The notes under the pieces: model-generated | What the model was told of the DNA's origin: nothing | What the model saw: only the letters and a program-made list of their open reading frames with translations | The model's database searches: none | Shown here: positions 15,565 through 23,256 of the stretch, in pieces | Position numbering within the stretch: the first letter of the stretch is position 1 | How the letters are laid out: the number at the start of each line of letters is the position of its first letter | Assembly: GCA_016929795.1 (NCBI GenBank) | Contig: JAFGIA010000132.1 | Span: forward strand, 1-28,979 | Length of the DNA stretch: 28,979 nucleotides | Direction of reading: 5' to 3' | Source of the DNA: Anaerolineae bacterium | GTDB lineage: Bacteria; Chloroflexota; Anaerolineae; JAAYZQ01 | Position numbers and translations under genes: made by a program

Positions 15565-16328
15565 CGACAGAGAGCCACAGCACGCCCACCGTAGCGGCGG
15601 TGGTGCTCACGCTCGACGAAGCGCGCCACATCGCCGCCTGCCTGGACACCCTGGCGTGGGCCGATGAGCGGGTCGTGGTTGACGACATGAGCGGCGACGC
15701 GACAGTCGCGATTGCCACACAGCGCGGCGTGCGCATCGTGCACCGCCGCCTGGACAACTTTGCAGCCCAGCGCAACGCAGCACTCGATGCCGTGGACGCC
15801 GAGTGGGTGTTTTTCGTCGACGCGGACGAGCGCTGCACGCCAGCGCTGGCAGACGAGGTGCGGCGCGTGGTTGCCTACGAGGCGGCCGACGCGCGCGACG
15901 GGTGGTGGGTGCCTCGCCACAATATCATGATCGGCCACCGGATGCGCGGCGGGGGATGGTACCCTGATTATCAGCTCCGCCTGCTGCGCCGCGGCCGGGC
16001 GCGCTACGACCCTGCGCGCCCAGTTCACGAGGTGGTCGTGCTGGAGGGAGAGGCGGGAACCCTGGAGCAGCACCTGACGCACTATAACTATGACAGCATC
16101 GGGCAGTTTCTCACCAAGATGGGGCGCTACACGCGCCACGAGGCCGAGATCCTGCGCAGCAAGGGGGTGCAGCCACGCCCATGGACCTACCTGTCGATGC
16201 CCGCGCGCGAGTTCTGGCGCAGGTTCATCACACTCCGTGGCTATCGCGACCACGTGTACGGGCTCCTCTTCTGCGGCCTGATGGCGTGGTACACCTTCGA
16301 GACCTACGTCCGCCTGCAAAGACTGTAG
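15561..16328 (+). CDS. GT2 family glycosyltransferase, WaaE/KdtX-like
   Basis: The protein has 255 residues. It has the short WaaE/KdtX-like GT2 form: VAAVVLTLDEARHIAACLDTL at 11-31, VVVDDMSGDAT (38-48), NFAAQRNAAL (66-75), and the metal-binding DAD at 87-89 in FFVDADER. The WaaE-type middle follows (WYPDYQLRLLRRG, then VHEVV) and a C-terminal membrane-associated stretch (FCGLMAWYTFETY). WaaE in Klebsiella is a beta-1,4-glucosyltransferase of the LPS core; a monoderm would use it for another glycan, so only the family is claimed. ATGA overlap with the preceding gene makes translational coupling likely. A hairpin and T-run follow at 16349-16398. Confidence 0.85.
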   Translation: MTTESHSTPTVAAVVLTLDEARHIAACLDTLAWADERVVVDDMSGDATVAIATQRGVRIVHRRLDNFAAQRNAALDAVDAEWVFFVDADERCTPALADEVRRVVAYEAADARDGWWVPRHNIMIGHRMRGGGWYPDYQLRLLRRGRARYDPARPVHEVVVLEGEAGTLEQHLTHYNYDSIGQFLTKMGRYTRHEAEILRSKGVQPRPWTYLSMPAREFWRRFITLRGYRDHVYGLLFCGLMAWYTFETYVRLQRL

Positions 16329-16348
16329 ATATCATCTCCATAACTTGG

Positions 16349-16398
16349 GGCATGTGGGGCGAATTGGCCATCCGCCCCACATGCCGCCCCGAATTTTT
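16349..16398 (+). terminator. Hairpin terminator candidate for the lipoprotein-GT2-GT2 unit
   Basis: A perfect 13-base stem pairs 16349-16361 with 16373-16385 (arms GGCATGTGGGGCG and complement) around an 11-base loop. A T5 run lies at 16394-16398. The 8-base gap between stem and T-run is longer than usual, so efficiency is uncertain. Confidence 0.5.
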
Positions 16399-16408
16399 GA
16401 GAGGGTAC

Positions 16409-16438
16409 AAAAAAGGGGCGGCGCTCCTGCCGCCCCTT
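16409..16438 (-). terminator. Intrinsic terminator of the Tad-comF-hpf-ptp direction
   Basis: On the minus strand a perfect 10-base stem (16413-16422 with 16429-16438, arms AAGGGGCGGC and complement, 6-base loop) leads into six consecutive Us (16409-16414). It lies 23 bases past the stop of the phosphatase gene. This is a textbook Rho-independent terminator. Confidence 0.85.
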
Positions 16439-16460
16439 CGTATTACGTCAACCTCTGGAC

Positions 16461-16916
16461 TCAGGCCAACTGGAGGATGCGATCCAGGCCCTCGTCGATA
16501 TAGCGCCCGATTTCGGCGGCACAGGCGCGGTAGGCCTCAACCGGCTGGCCGTACGGATCCTCGACGTCGCGGCGCTTGCCCGCCATCTCGGCCAGGCGGT
16601 GCACCTTCCACCCATACTGCGGCCAGGTGTTGAGAATAGCCCCCGTGTGCTCGCGGCTCATCGCCAGGATGAGATCTGCATTGGCCACGTCGGCCGCGTT
16701 CAGGGTATGCGCGATGTGGGCAGTGATGTCGATGCCGCGCTCAGCCATCACCGTGACCGCGTGCTCGCTGGCAGGTTGCCCATCCAAGGCCCACACACCG
16801 GCAGATGTGACGGTGTGATGATCGAGCCCGCCATCCGCCAGGCGTTTGCGCAGCAGGCCGGCCGCCATCGGCGATCGGCAGAGGTTCCCGGTGCAAACGA
16901 ACAGGATGTGTGCCAT
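16461..16916 (-). CDS. Low-molecular-weight protein tyrosine phosphatase
   Basis: The protein has 151 residues, the family's usual length. The catalytic P-loop CTGNLCRS has the nucleophile Cys8 and Arg14, and the general acid lies in the DP motif at Asp120-Pro121 (VEDPYG). LMW-PTPs remove phosphate from phosphotyrosine proteins; next to exopolysaccharide genes they often oppose a BY-kinase, and two glycosyltransferase genes lie on the other side of the terminator. No tyrosine kinase gene is in the window. The arsenate reductase branch shares this fold, but the context gives no ars genes. The start at 16916 lies 15 bases after the hpf stop, so it is probably cotranscribed; I see only a weak GA-rich ribosome binding site. 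Confidence 0.88.
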   Translation of the reverse strand: MAHILFVCTGNLCRSPMAAGLLRKRLADGGLDHHTVTSAGVWALDGQPASEHAVTVMAERGIDITAHIAHTLNAADVANADLILAMSREHTGAILNTWPQYGWKVHRLAEMAGKRRDVEDPYGQPVEAYRACAAEIGRYIDEGLDRILQLA

Positions 16917-16931
16917 TGTGGAAGCGACAGA

Positions 16932-17474
16932 TCAGTCGAGCTCAGGCTGGAGCAGTCCATAGTCGCCGGTCTTGCGGCGGTAAAGGACGTTGAGCCTGCC
17001 TTCCTCGGCGTTGAAAAAGACAAAAAAGTCGTGGCCCAGGAGCTCCATTTGCTCCACCGCCTCCTCGGGGCCCATGGGCGTCATGGGGAAACGCTTGACG
17101 CGGACAATGCGACTGATTTCTTCTTCGACATCTTCTTCGATCGGCAGCGGCTCGGGCTCGGCCGCGCCGCGCCAGCGGCTCTGGCGCTTGCCCTTGTAGC
17201 GCGCAATCTGGCGATACATCTTGTCGAGCACGGTGTCGATGGCCGTAAACATGTCATCCGAGCGCTCCTCCGCCCGCAGAATGGTGCCGTTGGAGCGAAC
17301 GGTGACCTGGCACACGTGCCGATCGCCGGCGGCCTTGGTCTCTTCGGTAGTCAGCTCAACCCACGCCTCCGAAATGGTCGGCAGGTAGCGGTCGAGCTTG
17401 CCGATCTTTTTCTCCACATAATCGTGCAGCCTGTTGGTCACTTCGACGTTCTTGCCCTTGATCATCAGTTCCAT
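16932..17474 (-). CDS. hpf: Long-form ribosome hibernation promoting factor
   Basis: The protein has 180 residues. The N-terminal domain (about 1-100) is the S30AE/YfiA fold: ELMIKGKNVEVTNRLHDYVEKKIGKLDRYL, with CQVTVRSNG and DMFTAIDTVLDKMYRQI. A charged linker (about 100-125) leads to the C-terminal dimerisation domain with MTPMGPEEAVEQMELLGHDFFVFFN and VLYRRKTGDYGLLQP. Long HPF binds the 30S decoding region and pairs 70S ribosomes into 100S dimers when growth slows. The frame is open to 17636, but ATG 17474 is right: it gives the family N-terminus and has AGGAG about eight bases upstream. The comF-hpf pairing is common in bacteria. A small hairpin (17492-17508) sits just before its ribosome binding site. 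Confidence 0.93.
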   Translation of the reverse strand: MELMIKGKNVEVTNRLHDYVEKKIGKLDRYLPTISEAWVELTTEETKAAGDRHVCQVTVRSNGTILRAEERSDDMFTAIDTVLDKMYRQIARYKGKRQSRWRGAAEPEPLPIEEDVEEEISRIVRVKRFPMTPMGPEEAVEQMELLGHDFFVFFNAEEGRLNVLYRRKTGDYGLLQPELD

Positions 17475-17491
17475 TTTCCACTCTCCTTTTT

Positions 17492-17508
17492 GCCGGCGAT
17501 CTGCCGGC
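17492..17508 (-). repeat. Small hairpin before the hpf ribosome binding site
   Basis: GCCGGC (17492-17497) and GCCGGC (17503-17508) pair around GATCT. No T-run follows on the minus strand (it runs into AAAAAGGAG, the hpf ribosome binding site), so it is not a terminator. It could affect hpf translation or stabilise the processed mRNA. Confidence 0.45.
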
Positions 17509-17514
17509 CATGGG

Positions 17515-18387
17515 TTATGGCCATCCAGCAGTGCGCCCCGACCGGGTGGTCCGGATCGAACGATCCGGATCGGGTGTCCGCGCACGGGCCAGGCAATAGG
17601 CCCACACCGAGGGCACGCCTGCCGCGCACAGCGCATGGCAGGCCGCAGTCAGGGTACTGCCGGTCGTGCATACATCGTCTACCAGTAATACGCGCTGGCC
17701 GGCCAAAGTGTTCGCCGTGCAAGCAAAGGCGTCGCGCACATTTACCTCTCGCTCCCTTGCCTGCAGCCCAACCTGGGGCCGGGTGGCGCGTGCGCGCACC
17801 AGTACATCCGCCACCACAGGCAGGCCGAGGCCTGCAGCCAGCTCGCGCGCCAGCAGAGCCGATTGATTGTAACCACGCTGGCGCTCGCGCCGCGGGTGGA
17901 GCGGCACAGGCACCACCACGTCGGCAGCCCACCCTGCCGGGGCGAGCTGTGACCAGCGCTCGGCCATCCACTTGCCAAGTGGGACCGCCAGCCGTTGCAG
18001 ATCCTCGTATTTGAGCTGGTGGATCGCTTCCCGGATAGGGCCGGAGTGGAAGGCACACGCCACGAGGCCGCCCAGCGGCGAGGTGACGGGCAGCGTGCAG
18101 GGCACTGTCGACCGTTCATGGGGCATACCGCAGCGCGTGCACACCGGGGGCGAGATAAGATCCGCAGCCGCCAGGCAACGAGCACATAGCCACCCGCCCG
18201 CCTGCTTGCACCCTACACAGCAGGGCGGAAAGAGCAGATCCAGGAAAGCATCTGCCAGATCATAGAACCGTGCGGAGCAATTGGTTGGCAACGTCACGCT
18301 GTCGTCGATTACCTGTGACCCGAACTGCGCACAGCAGCCGGGTGAGATCGTGCCTGTCGCGCTGTGACGTGGGTGCCTCGCAGGCAC
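17515..18387 (-). CDS. comF: ComF-family phosphoribosyltransferase-like protein
   Basis: The frame codes for up to 290 residues. It shows a Cys-rich N-terminal zinc-binding part (PPCCVGC, LCARC, then VCTRCGMP), the segment AFHSGPIREAIHQLKYE, VVPVPLHPRRERQRGYNQS, and the PRPP-binding loop VLLVDDVCTTGS at about 231-242. This order is typical of ComF, a competence protein whose partners in Bacillus are ComFA and DNA-uptake machinery. The start is uncertain. GTG 18387 is the longest, but the first 40 or so residues are not like ComF and I see no good ribosome binding site, so a start closer to 18290-18260 is possible. The C-terminus runs about 20 residues past the usual end, through a perfect inverted repeat. 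It lies 22 bases after tadC. Whether it serves DNA uptake here is unknown. Confidence 0.85.
   Translation of the reverse strand: MPARHPRHSATGTISPGCCAQFGSQVIDDSVTLPTNCSARFYDLADAFLDLLFPPCCVGCKQAGGWLCARCLAAADLISPPVCTRCGMPHERSTVPCTLPVTSPLGGLVACAFHSGPIREAIHQLKYEDLQRLAVPLGKWMAERWSQLAPAGWAADVVVPVPLHPRRERQRGYNQSALLARELAAGLGLPVVADVLVRARATRPQVGLQAREREVNVRDAFACTANTLAGQRVLLVDDVCTTGSTLTAACHALCAAGVPSVWAYCLARARTPDPDRSIRTTRSGRTAGWP
17551..17568. repeat. Perfect inverted repeat inside the 3' end of comF
   Basis: Two 8-base arms, CCGGATCG and CGATCCGG, flank AA. The repeat encodes part of an Arg/Ser/Pro-rich tail (PDPDRSIRTTRSG) that lies past the usual ComF end. It could be a protein-binding site or a leftover of insertion; nothing else in the sequence decides. 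Confidence 0.55.
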
Positions 18388-18409
18388 CCAACCGGTGCCG
18401 TGTCGCGTC

Positions 18410-19342
18410 CTACATCACGCCAAAGATCGCCGAGCCCTTCAAAATCAACGCTGCGGGCCCCAGGATGACGATCAGGATCGTCGGAAAGATCAGGAACGTC
18501 ATCGGGATCAGCATCTTGATTGGGGCCTGGTGCGCCTTTTCCTCTGCTCGCTGGCGGCGCTTGATGCGCATCTGCTCCGATTGGATGCGCAGCACCTTGG
18601 CAATGCTGATACCAAGCTGATCCGCCTGGACGAGGGCCGCGACGAAACTGGTCACGTCGGGAACATCGATCCGCTCGGCCATGTCGCGCAATGCCTCGCG
18701 GCGTGATTTCCCGACGCGCATTTCTGTAATCAGTCGGGCGAACGCCCTGCTGATCTCGTTATCCCACTTTTCGGCCACACGCTGCATCGCGCCGTCAAAG
18801 GGCAGGCCGGCCTCGACGCTGATCGTCAGCAGGTCGAGCGCGTCGGGCAGCTCCTTCACCACAGCCTCCTGGCGCTTACTGATCTTGCTGCCCAGCCAGA
18901 TGCCTGGCAGCAGGAAGCCGAGAAAGCCGAGGCCGGCGACAAAGAGCAGGCGCTGCCCAAGCGCGGTACCCGTGACCATCGTGAGGATAAAGGTCAAGCC
19001 GGCGAGCAAGACAGCGGCCAGGCCGCGGATGCCCATGAATTGGGTAGCGGTCCAGTTGTTCGGATTGCCCGCCAGCTCCAATTTGCGGCGCGCCGACTCG
19101 AGCGACTGCTGCGGCGCAAAGCGAGCCACAAATTGCGCGCTGGTGTTGATCAGCGGCACCATGACGCGCTGGCTGAAAGGTTGGGCCAGTTCGATCTCTT
19201 CAAGTGTCATCGGCCGCCCGCCATACTCCACCAGGCGCGCCTCCACCTCATCAGCAGCGCGTGGGGCGGCGATACCGGCGATGATCAGCATCAGCGCCAG
19301 AAAGGTCATAACCGCAATGCCGACAACCATCATAGATCCCAT
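18410..19342 (-). CDS. tadC: TadC-like Tad pilus inner-membrane platform protein
   Basis: The protein has 310 residues with a GspF/T2SSF domain. Membrane segments lie at about 5-27, 105-150 (two close together) and 275-305. The T2SSF core is at about 160-265: KELPDALDLLTISVEAGLPFDGAMQRVAEKWDN and FVAALVQADQLGISIAKVLR, the signature of this family. TadB and TadC form the inner-membrane platform on which the CpaF ATPase drives pilin assembly. The ATG at 19342 lies three bases after the tadB stop, with GAGGTG inside the end of tadB as ribosome binding site, so the two are coupled. TadB and TadC are assigned by order and by the TadC-like C-terminus. Confidence 0.9.
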   Translation of the reverse strand: MGSMMVVGIAVMTFLALMLIIAGIAAPRAADEVEARLVEYGGRPMTLEEIELAQPFSQRVMVPLINTSAQFVARFAPQQSLESARRKLELAGNPNNWTATQFMGIRGLAAVLLAGLTFILTMVTGTALGQRLLFVAGLGFLGFLLPGIWLGSKISKRQEAVVKELPDALDLLTISVEAGLPFDGAMQRVAEKWDNEISRAFARLITEMRVGKSRREALRDMAERIDVPDVTSFVAALVQADQLGISIAKVLRIQSEQMRIKRRQRAEEKAHQAPIKMLIPMTFLIFPTILIVILGPAALILKGSAIFGVM

Positions 19343-19345
19343 CGT

Positions 19346-20320
19346 CTACACCTCGATATTTACGATCTTGCGGATGATCATAAAGCCCATCCCAATCATG
19401 AACGCCGCGACCCCCAGCATAATCCATCCGCACGGATCGGTGAACATGCGACCGATGTAGGTTTTGTTGATCAAGTAGAGAACGAGGCCAAGGACCACAG
19501 GCAAGCCGGTGAGGATGTAGCCCGAGATCATCTGCTGGGCAGTCAACACCCGGATCTCGCCCTTGATGCGCACGCGCTCACGGATCGTGTGCCCGATGGT
19601 GTCGAGGATCTCGGCCAGGTTACCGCCCACTTTGCCCTGGATGTTAATGGCCGTGATCATCAGGTCAAGGTCATCACTGGGCATGCGGCGCAGCATATTG
19701 TTGAGCGCTTCTTCGTAGTGAAGGCCCAGGGCGATCTCTTGCGTCACGCGCCGGAATTCGCCGGCCATCGGATCCGAGAGCTGCTGCGCCACCGTCTCCA
19801 TCGACTGCACGATGCTAAAGCCCGAGCGGAGCGAGTTGGCCAAGAGGGTGATCGTGTCGCCGAGCTGGTCGTTGAACGCATTGAGGCGCCGGCCCTTGCG
19901 CATATTGAGATAGATGCGTGGCACGAAAAAGCCGACGACACCAAACACCAGGCCGAGAATCGGTGAGCCGAAGAGCAGATGTCCCAACGCTCCGAACAGG
20001 AGGACGGATAACACATTCAACGTCATGAACTCGGCGACGCGCAGCTTCAGATCGGCACGGGCCAGGTCCAGGCGCATATTGGCGGAAAACCCCCGTTTTG
20101 ATACCGCATCTTCCAGCCCATCCATCGCCGACTTGCGTTGCTTTTTCTTCTTGCCTGGCGCTTCTTCGACCTCGCGTGTCGCATAGCGGTCGAGCCGCTC
20201 TTCGATCGTGTGCTCCTCAGCGCGCGTGACGCGGCTCAACCCCACAAAGATGACGAGCACGGCCAAAAAGGCACCGGCTGCCAGCAGGGCAGGGTTCATG
20301 CACATCCCTAACGATTCCAT
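19346..20320 (-). CDS. tadB: TadB-like Tad pilus inner-membrane platform protein
   Basis: The protein has 324 residues. An N-terminal membrane segment (about 9-28) is followed by a cytoplasmic stretch with a Lys-rich patch (GKKKKQRK, about 56-63), two close membrane segments (about 98-135), and the T2SSF core at about 150-270 (DQLGDTITLLANSLRSGFSIVQSMETVAQ, then NIQGKVGGNLAEILDTI). Two C-terminal membrane segments finish the protein. The linker-plus-T2SSF layout is that of TadB, which pairs with TadC. ATG 20320 and the ATGs at 20305 and 20299 are all possible starts; the first has GCGGAG close by. The gap to cpaF upstream (106 bases) contains a long imperfect hairpin. Confidence 0.9.
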   Translation of the reverse strand: MESLGMCMNPALLAAGAFLAVLVIFVGLSRVTRAEEHTIEERLDRYATREVEEAPGKKKKQRKSAMDGLEDAVSKRGFSANMRLDLARADLKLRVAEFMTLNVLSVLLFGALGHLLFGSPILGLVFGVVGFFVPRIYLNMRKGRRLNAFNDQLGDTITLLANSLRSGFSIVQSMETVAQQLSDPMAGEFRRVTQEIALGLHYEEALNNMLRRMPSDDLDLMITAINIQGKVGGNLAEILDTIGHTIRERVRIKGEIRVLTAQQMISGYILTGLPVVLGLVLYLINKTYIGRMFTDPCGWIMLGVAAFMIGMGFMIIRKIVNIEV

Positions 20321-20355
20321 CTCCGCTACTCTCGCTTCTAGCCCTCACCTTCTGC

Positions 20356-20405
20356 GCAGAGCGGGCTCCCTCGCCCGCGCCCGGCCGCCTGGGAGCGGCC
20401 TCTGC
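20356..20405. repeat. Long imperfect hairpin between cpaF and tadB
   Basis: Two 6-base stems, GCAGAG with CTCTGC (20356-20361 with 20400-20405) and GCTCCC with GGGAGC (20365-20370 with 20391-20396), are separated by a 3x3 internal loop and cap a GC-rich 20-base loop. No T-run follows on the minus strand, so it looks like an mRNA-processing or stability element rather than a terminator. Confidence 0.55.
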
Positions 20406-20426
20406 AGTGAATCCGGATCTCTTGCT

Positions 20427-21845
20427 CTATAACCGGCGGCCCGTGGCGCTCACACCAAAGATCGTCGGTGGCAAGTGAATGTTCGCGGCCTCAATGATCT
20501 CCATGAACTTGGGGCGGATGCCCGTCGGCTTTAGCCGGCCGATCACCCGGCCCGCCTCGATCCCCTGCTGCTCGAACTGGAACAGGTCCTGCATCACGAT
20601 CACGTCGCCTTCCATCCCCTGCACTTCTGTGATCTTGGTGATCTTGCGCGTGCCGTCGCGCATCCGCTCCTGGTGGACGCAGAGGTTGAGGGCCGAGGCC
20701 ACCTGCTCGCGGATGGCGCGCAGGGGCAGGTCCATGCCCGCCATCAGCACCATCGTCTCCAGGCGGGCCAGCGTGTCGCGCGGCCCATTCGAGTGGGCCG
20801 TGGTCATGCTGCCGTCGTGGCCCGTGTTCATGGCCTGCAGCATGTCGAGTGCCTCCGCGCCACGGCACTCCCCGACAATGATCCTATCAGGGCGCATACG
20901 CAGAGTATTGATCACGAGCTGCTGCATCGTGATCTGCCCCCTGCCTTCGACGTTGGCCGGGCGCGTTTCGAGTGTGATCACGTGATCCTGCTGCAACTGG
21001 AGCTCGGCCGCGTTCTCGATGGTGATGATCCGCTCGTCGTTTGGAATAAAAGCAGACATGACGTTGAGCGTCGTCGTCTTGCCCGAGCCAGTGCCGCCCG
21101 AGATGACAATATTCAACCGTGCGTGCACGCACGCCTTCAAGAACTCGAGCGCCTCGGGTGTGATCGAGCCATAATCGATCAGCGACTGAGCCGTGATCGG
21201 GATGCGCGCGAACTTGCGGATGGTGAGCACGGGGCCGACGAGCGACAGCGGCGGGATGACGGCGTTCACGCGCGAGCCGTCGGGCAGGCGGGCATCGACG
21301 TAGGGCTGGCTCTCATCGATGCGCCGCCCGAGGGGTGACACGATGCGGTCGATGATGCGCAGCACGTGGTCGTCGTTCTCAAACTTGACGTCAACCGTCA
21401 GAACACGGCCGGCGCGCTCGACGTACGTCGCGTTTGGCCCGTTGACCATAATTTCAGTGATGGTGTCGTCGGCCAACAGCGGCTCGATCGGCCCATAGCC
21501 CAGGATCTCGGCGATGATCTGCTCCAACAGGCGCTGCCGGTCGGCGCGGCCGAGGATCAGGTTCTCCTGCGTCAGCAGGGTATCATACATCTCTTCGATC
21601 GTTTGCCGGACCTCGTCTGTCCTGGTGACGTCCATCTTGGGGTCGAGCTCGGCGATGAGCTTGCTGTGGATACGGCTCTTGAGGTCGTGAAATGTGTCGC
21701 GTGCTGGCGCGACCGGTGTGCGTCGAATGCGCAGATCCTCCAGGCGCGTCGAGCGTTCGGGCTCTTCGGCCGGCCTCGCCGCCGCAGCGGCCGTCTGCTC
21801 TACCGGGAGCTGCTGGCTTTTTTCGATCCTTCGCAACAGAGACAT
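20427..21845 (-). CDS. cpaF: CpaF/TadA family ATPase of the Tad pilus
   Basis: The protein has 472 residues, the usual length. The N-terminal helical part (about 50-130) contains the CpaF pattern [15 protein letters not shown] and EEMYDTLL; the N1 domain follows ([21 protein letters not shown]). The RecA-like motor has Walker A GGTGSGKT at 250-257 (Lys256), an Asp/Glu-box region ([24 protein letters not shown]), Walker B ([25 protein letters not shown]) and the conserved His of TTAHSNGP. CpaF/TadA powers Tad pilin assembly and retraction at the inner membrane. ATG 21845 has AAGGGAAG upstream and lies 21 bases after the CpaE stop. Confidence 0.95.
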   Translation of the reverse strand: MSLLRRIEKSQQLPVEQTAAAAARPAEEPERSTRLEDLRIRRTPVAPARDTFHDLKSRIHSKLIAELDPKMDVTRTDEVRQTIEEMYDTLLTQENLILGRADRQRLLEQIIAEILGYGPIEPLLADDTITEIMVNGPNATYVERAGRVLTVDVKFENDDHVLRIIDRIVSPLGRRIDESQPYVDARLPDGSRVNAVIPPLSLVGPVLTIRKFARIPITAQSLIDYGSITPEALEFLKACVHARLNIVISGGTGSGKTTTLNVMSAFIPNDERIITIENAAELQLQQDHVITLETRPANVEGRGQITMQQLVINTLRMRPDRIIVGECRGAEALDMLQAMNTGHDGSMTTAHSNGPRDTLARLETMVLMAGMDLPLRAIREQVASALNLCVHQERMRDGTRKITKITEVQGMEGDVIVMQDLFQFEQQGIEAGRVIGRLKPTGIRPKFMEIIEAANIHLPPTIFGVSATGRRL

Positions 21846-21866
21846 CTTCCGCTTCCCTTTCTTCCA

Positions 21867-23171
21867 CTAGCGCTTCAGCCGTCCGAACAACCCGGCGCGC
21901 TTGCCGCGCTCCTGTTTTTCCTCTTCAACCTCTGCTGCTGGCTGCGCGGCAGCCTCTGGCGCGAGCTGCGCCAGCTCCTGGCGTGCCAGCTCCTGAAGGG
22001 CCTGCGCGACAGGGTGGTTGGGTTGGCTCATGATCAGTGGCAGCCCCTGGTTCACCGCTGCGCGCATAACGCGTGTGTCCTCCTCGATCTGTGCCAGAAA
22101 CGGATGGTTCATGCTGCGCTCGATCTGCTCCCCTCGAATGCCATCGCGCACGCCCACCTTGTTCAAGACCAGGTCGATGCGATCCACCGGGAACTCGAGT
22201 GCTTCGGCGATCTCGAAGAACTGCTTTGTGGTCTTGATCGACGGGATCTCGGGAGTCATGACGAGCACAATCCTGTCGGACATGTCCATCGCCCCCAGCA
22301 CAATGTCGTCCAGGTAGCTCCAGCTATCGAGCACGACATAGTCAAAGGCAGCCACGATCTGCTTGACGAGCGCCTTCATGTCGTCGCCGTCGATCGTTTC
22401 AGACATCTCGGGCTTGGCGGGTGCGGCCAACACCTTGATCCCCGACTGGTGTGGCGACATGAGCGCGTTGAGAATATCGCCGTCCACTTCATCGCCGCGC
22501 GCCACGGCATCGGCCACGGTGCGCACACCCTGCAAGTTGAGGAGTACATCCATGTCGCCAAACTGGAGGCTGCCGTCGACAAGGGCCACTTTGGAAGATG
22601 TGAGCTGGTGGAGGCCGATGGCCAGGTTCGACGCGACGACGCTGCACCCCGTCCCCCCCTTTGGGCTGTAGACAAGGATCAGCTTGCCGCCCGGCGCCTT
22701 GCGGCGCGGCGCGCCTCCCCCGTCATCCGCGCCGCGTGGTGTCCCATCGACCCCCAGCCCCCCCACTGGCATCGCCGCACGGCGGCTTGCGCTCATCTCA
22801 TAGACACGGTGAATGCTGCTCGACAGCTCTTCGCTGGTGAAGGGTTTGGTCAAAAAGTCCATCGCGCCCGCGAGCATCGAGCGCCGCAGGTAATCGGCCT
22901 CGCTTTGCACCGACATCATGATCACCTGCGACGCAGGGGCGGCACGGGTAATCTCCTGGCTGGCACTGATGCCATCCATGTCGGGCATATTGATGTCCAT
23001 CAGCACGATATTCGGCTGCAGTTTGCGCGCCTGCGCGATCGCCTCCTGCCCATTCGCTGCCATCCCAATGATCTCGATGTCGGATTCAAAGTAGAGCAGT
23101 TTTCGCAGGTTCTCCCGCGTCTCGGGAATATCGTCGACGATCAGAATCGTAATTTTCGGTTTCTCCATCAT
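21867..23171 (-). CDS. cpaE: CpaE/TadZ-type pilus localisation ATPase with N-terminal receiver domain
   Basis: The protein has 434 residues. About 5-125 is a response-regulator receiver domain with all key residues: acidic pair Asp13-Asp14, phospho-acceptor Asp59 (LMDINMPDMDG), Ser87 (MMSVQ) and Lys109 (LTKPF). A flexible Gly/Pro-rich linker (about 135-160) leads to a ParA/MinD-like domain with deviant Walker A SPKGGTGCS: the signature Lys is 171, but the P-loop Lys position is Cys176, a change often seen in CpaE/TadZ. A motif near DYVVLDSWSYLDDI (about 287-300) replaces Walker B. The C-terminus is Ala/Glu-rich and ends with a basic FGRLKR. CpaE/TadZ places the Tad machine at a cell pole. Start at 23171 or 23168; no strong ribosome binding site. 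Confidence 0.92.
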   Translation of the reverse strand: MMEKPKITILIVDDIPETRENLRKLLYFESDIEIIGMAANGQEAIAQARKLQPNIVLMDINMPDMDGISASQEITRAAPASQVIMMSVQSEADYLRRSMLAGAMDFLTKPFTSEELSSSIHRVYEMSASRRAAMPVGGLGVDGTPRGADDGGGAPRRKAPGGKLILVYSPKGGTGCSVVASNLAIGLHQLTSSKVALVDGSLQFGDMDVLLNLQGVRTVADAVARGDEVDGDILNALMSPHQSGIKVLAAPAKPEMSETIDGDDMKALVKQIVAAFDYVVLDSWSYLDDIVLGAMDMSDRIVLVMTPEIPSIKTTKQFFEIAEALEFPVDRIDLVLNKVGVRDGIRGEQIERSMNHPFLAQIEEDTRVMRAAVNQGLPLIMSQPNHPVAQALQELARQELAQLAPEAAAQPAAEVEEEKQERGKRAGLFGRLKR

Positions 23172-23256
23172 GGTCTGCGTTTCACGTCTCGATTCATTTC
23201 ATGGTGGGGCGCTCGCCCCCATTGCCAGCGACCACCCTGCCTGCCTGGCCCTTGTT

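Noticed and set aside
17475..17636. 54-residue N-terminal extension of hpf
   Set aside because: It overlaps the end of comF, does not look like HPF, and the ATG at 17474 has a good ribosome binding site and the family N-terminus.
16599..18014. 471-residue plus-strand ORF
   Set aside because: Antisense to the phosphatase, hpf and comF, three genes with clear motifs. It is a shadow.
19040..19966. 308-residue plus-strand ORF
   Set aside because: Antisense to tadC and tadB; His/Asp/Arg-rich shadow without features.
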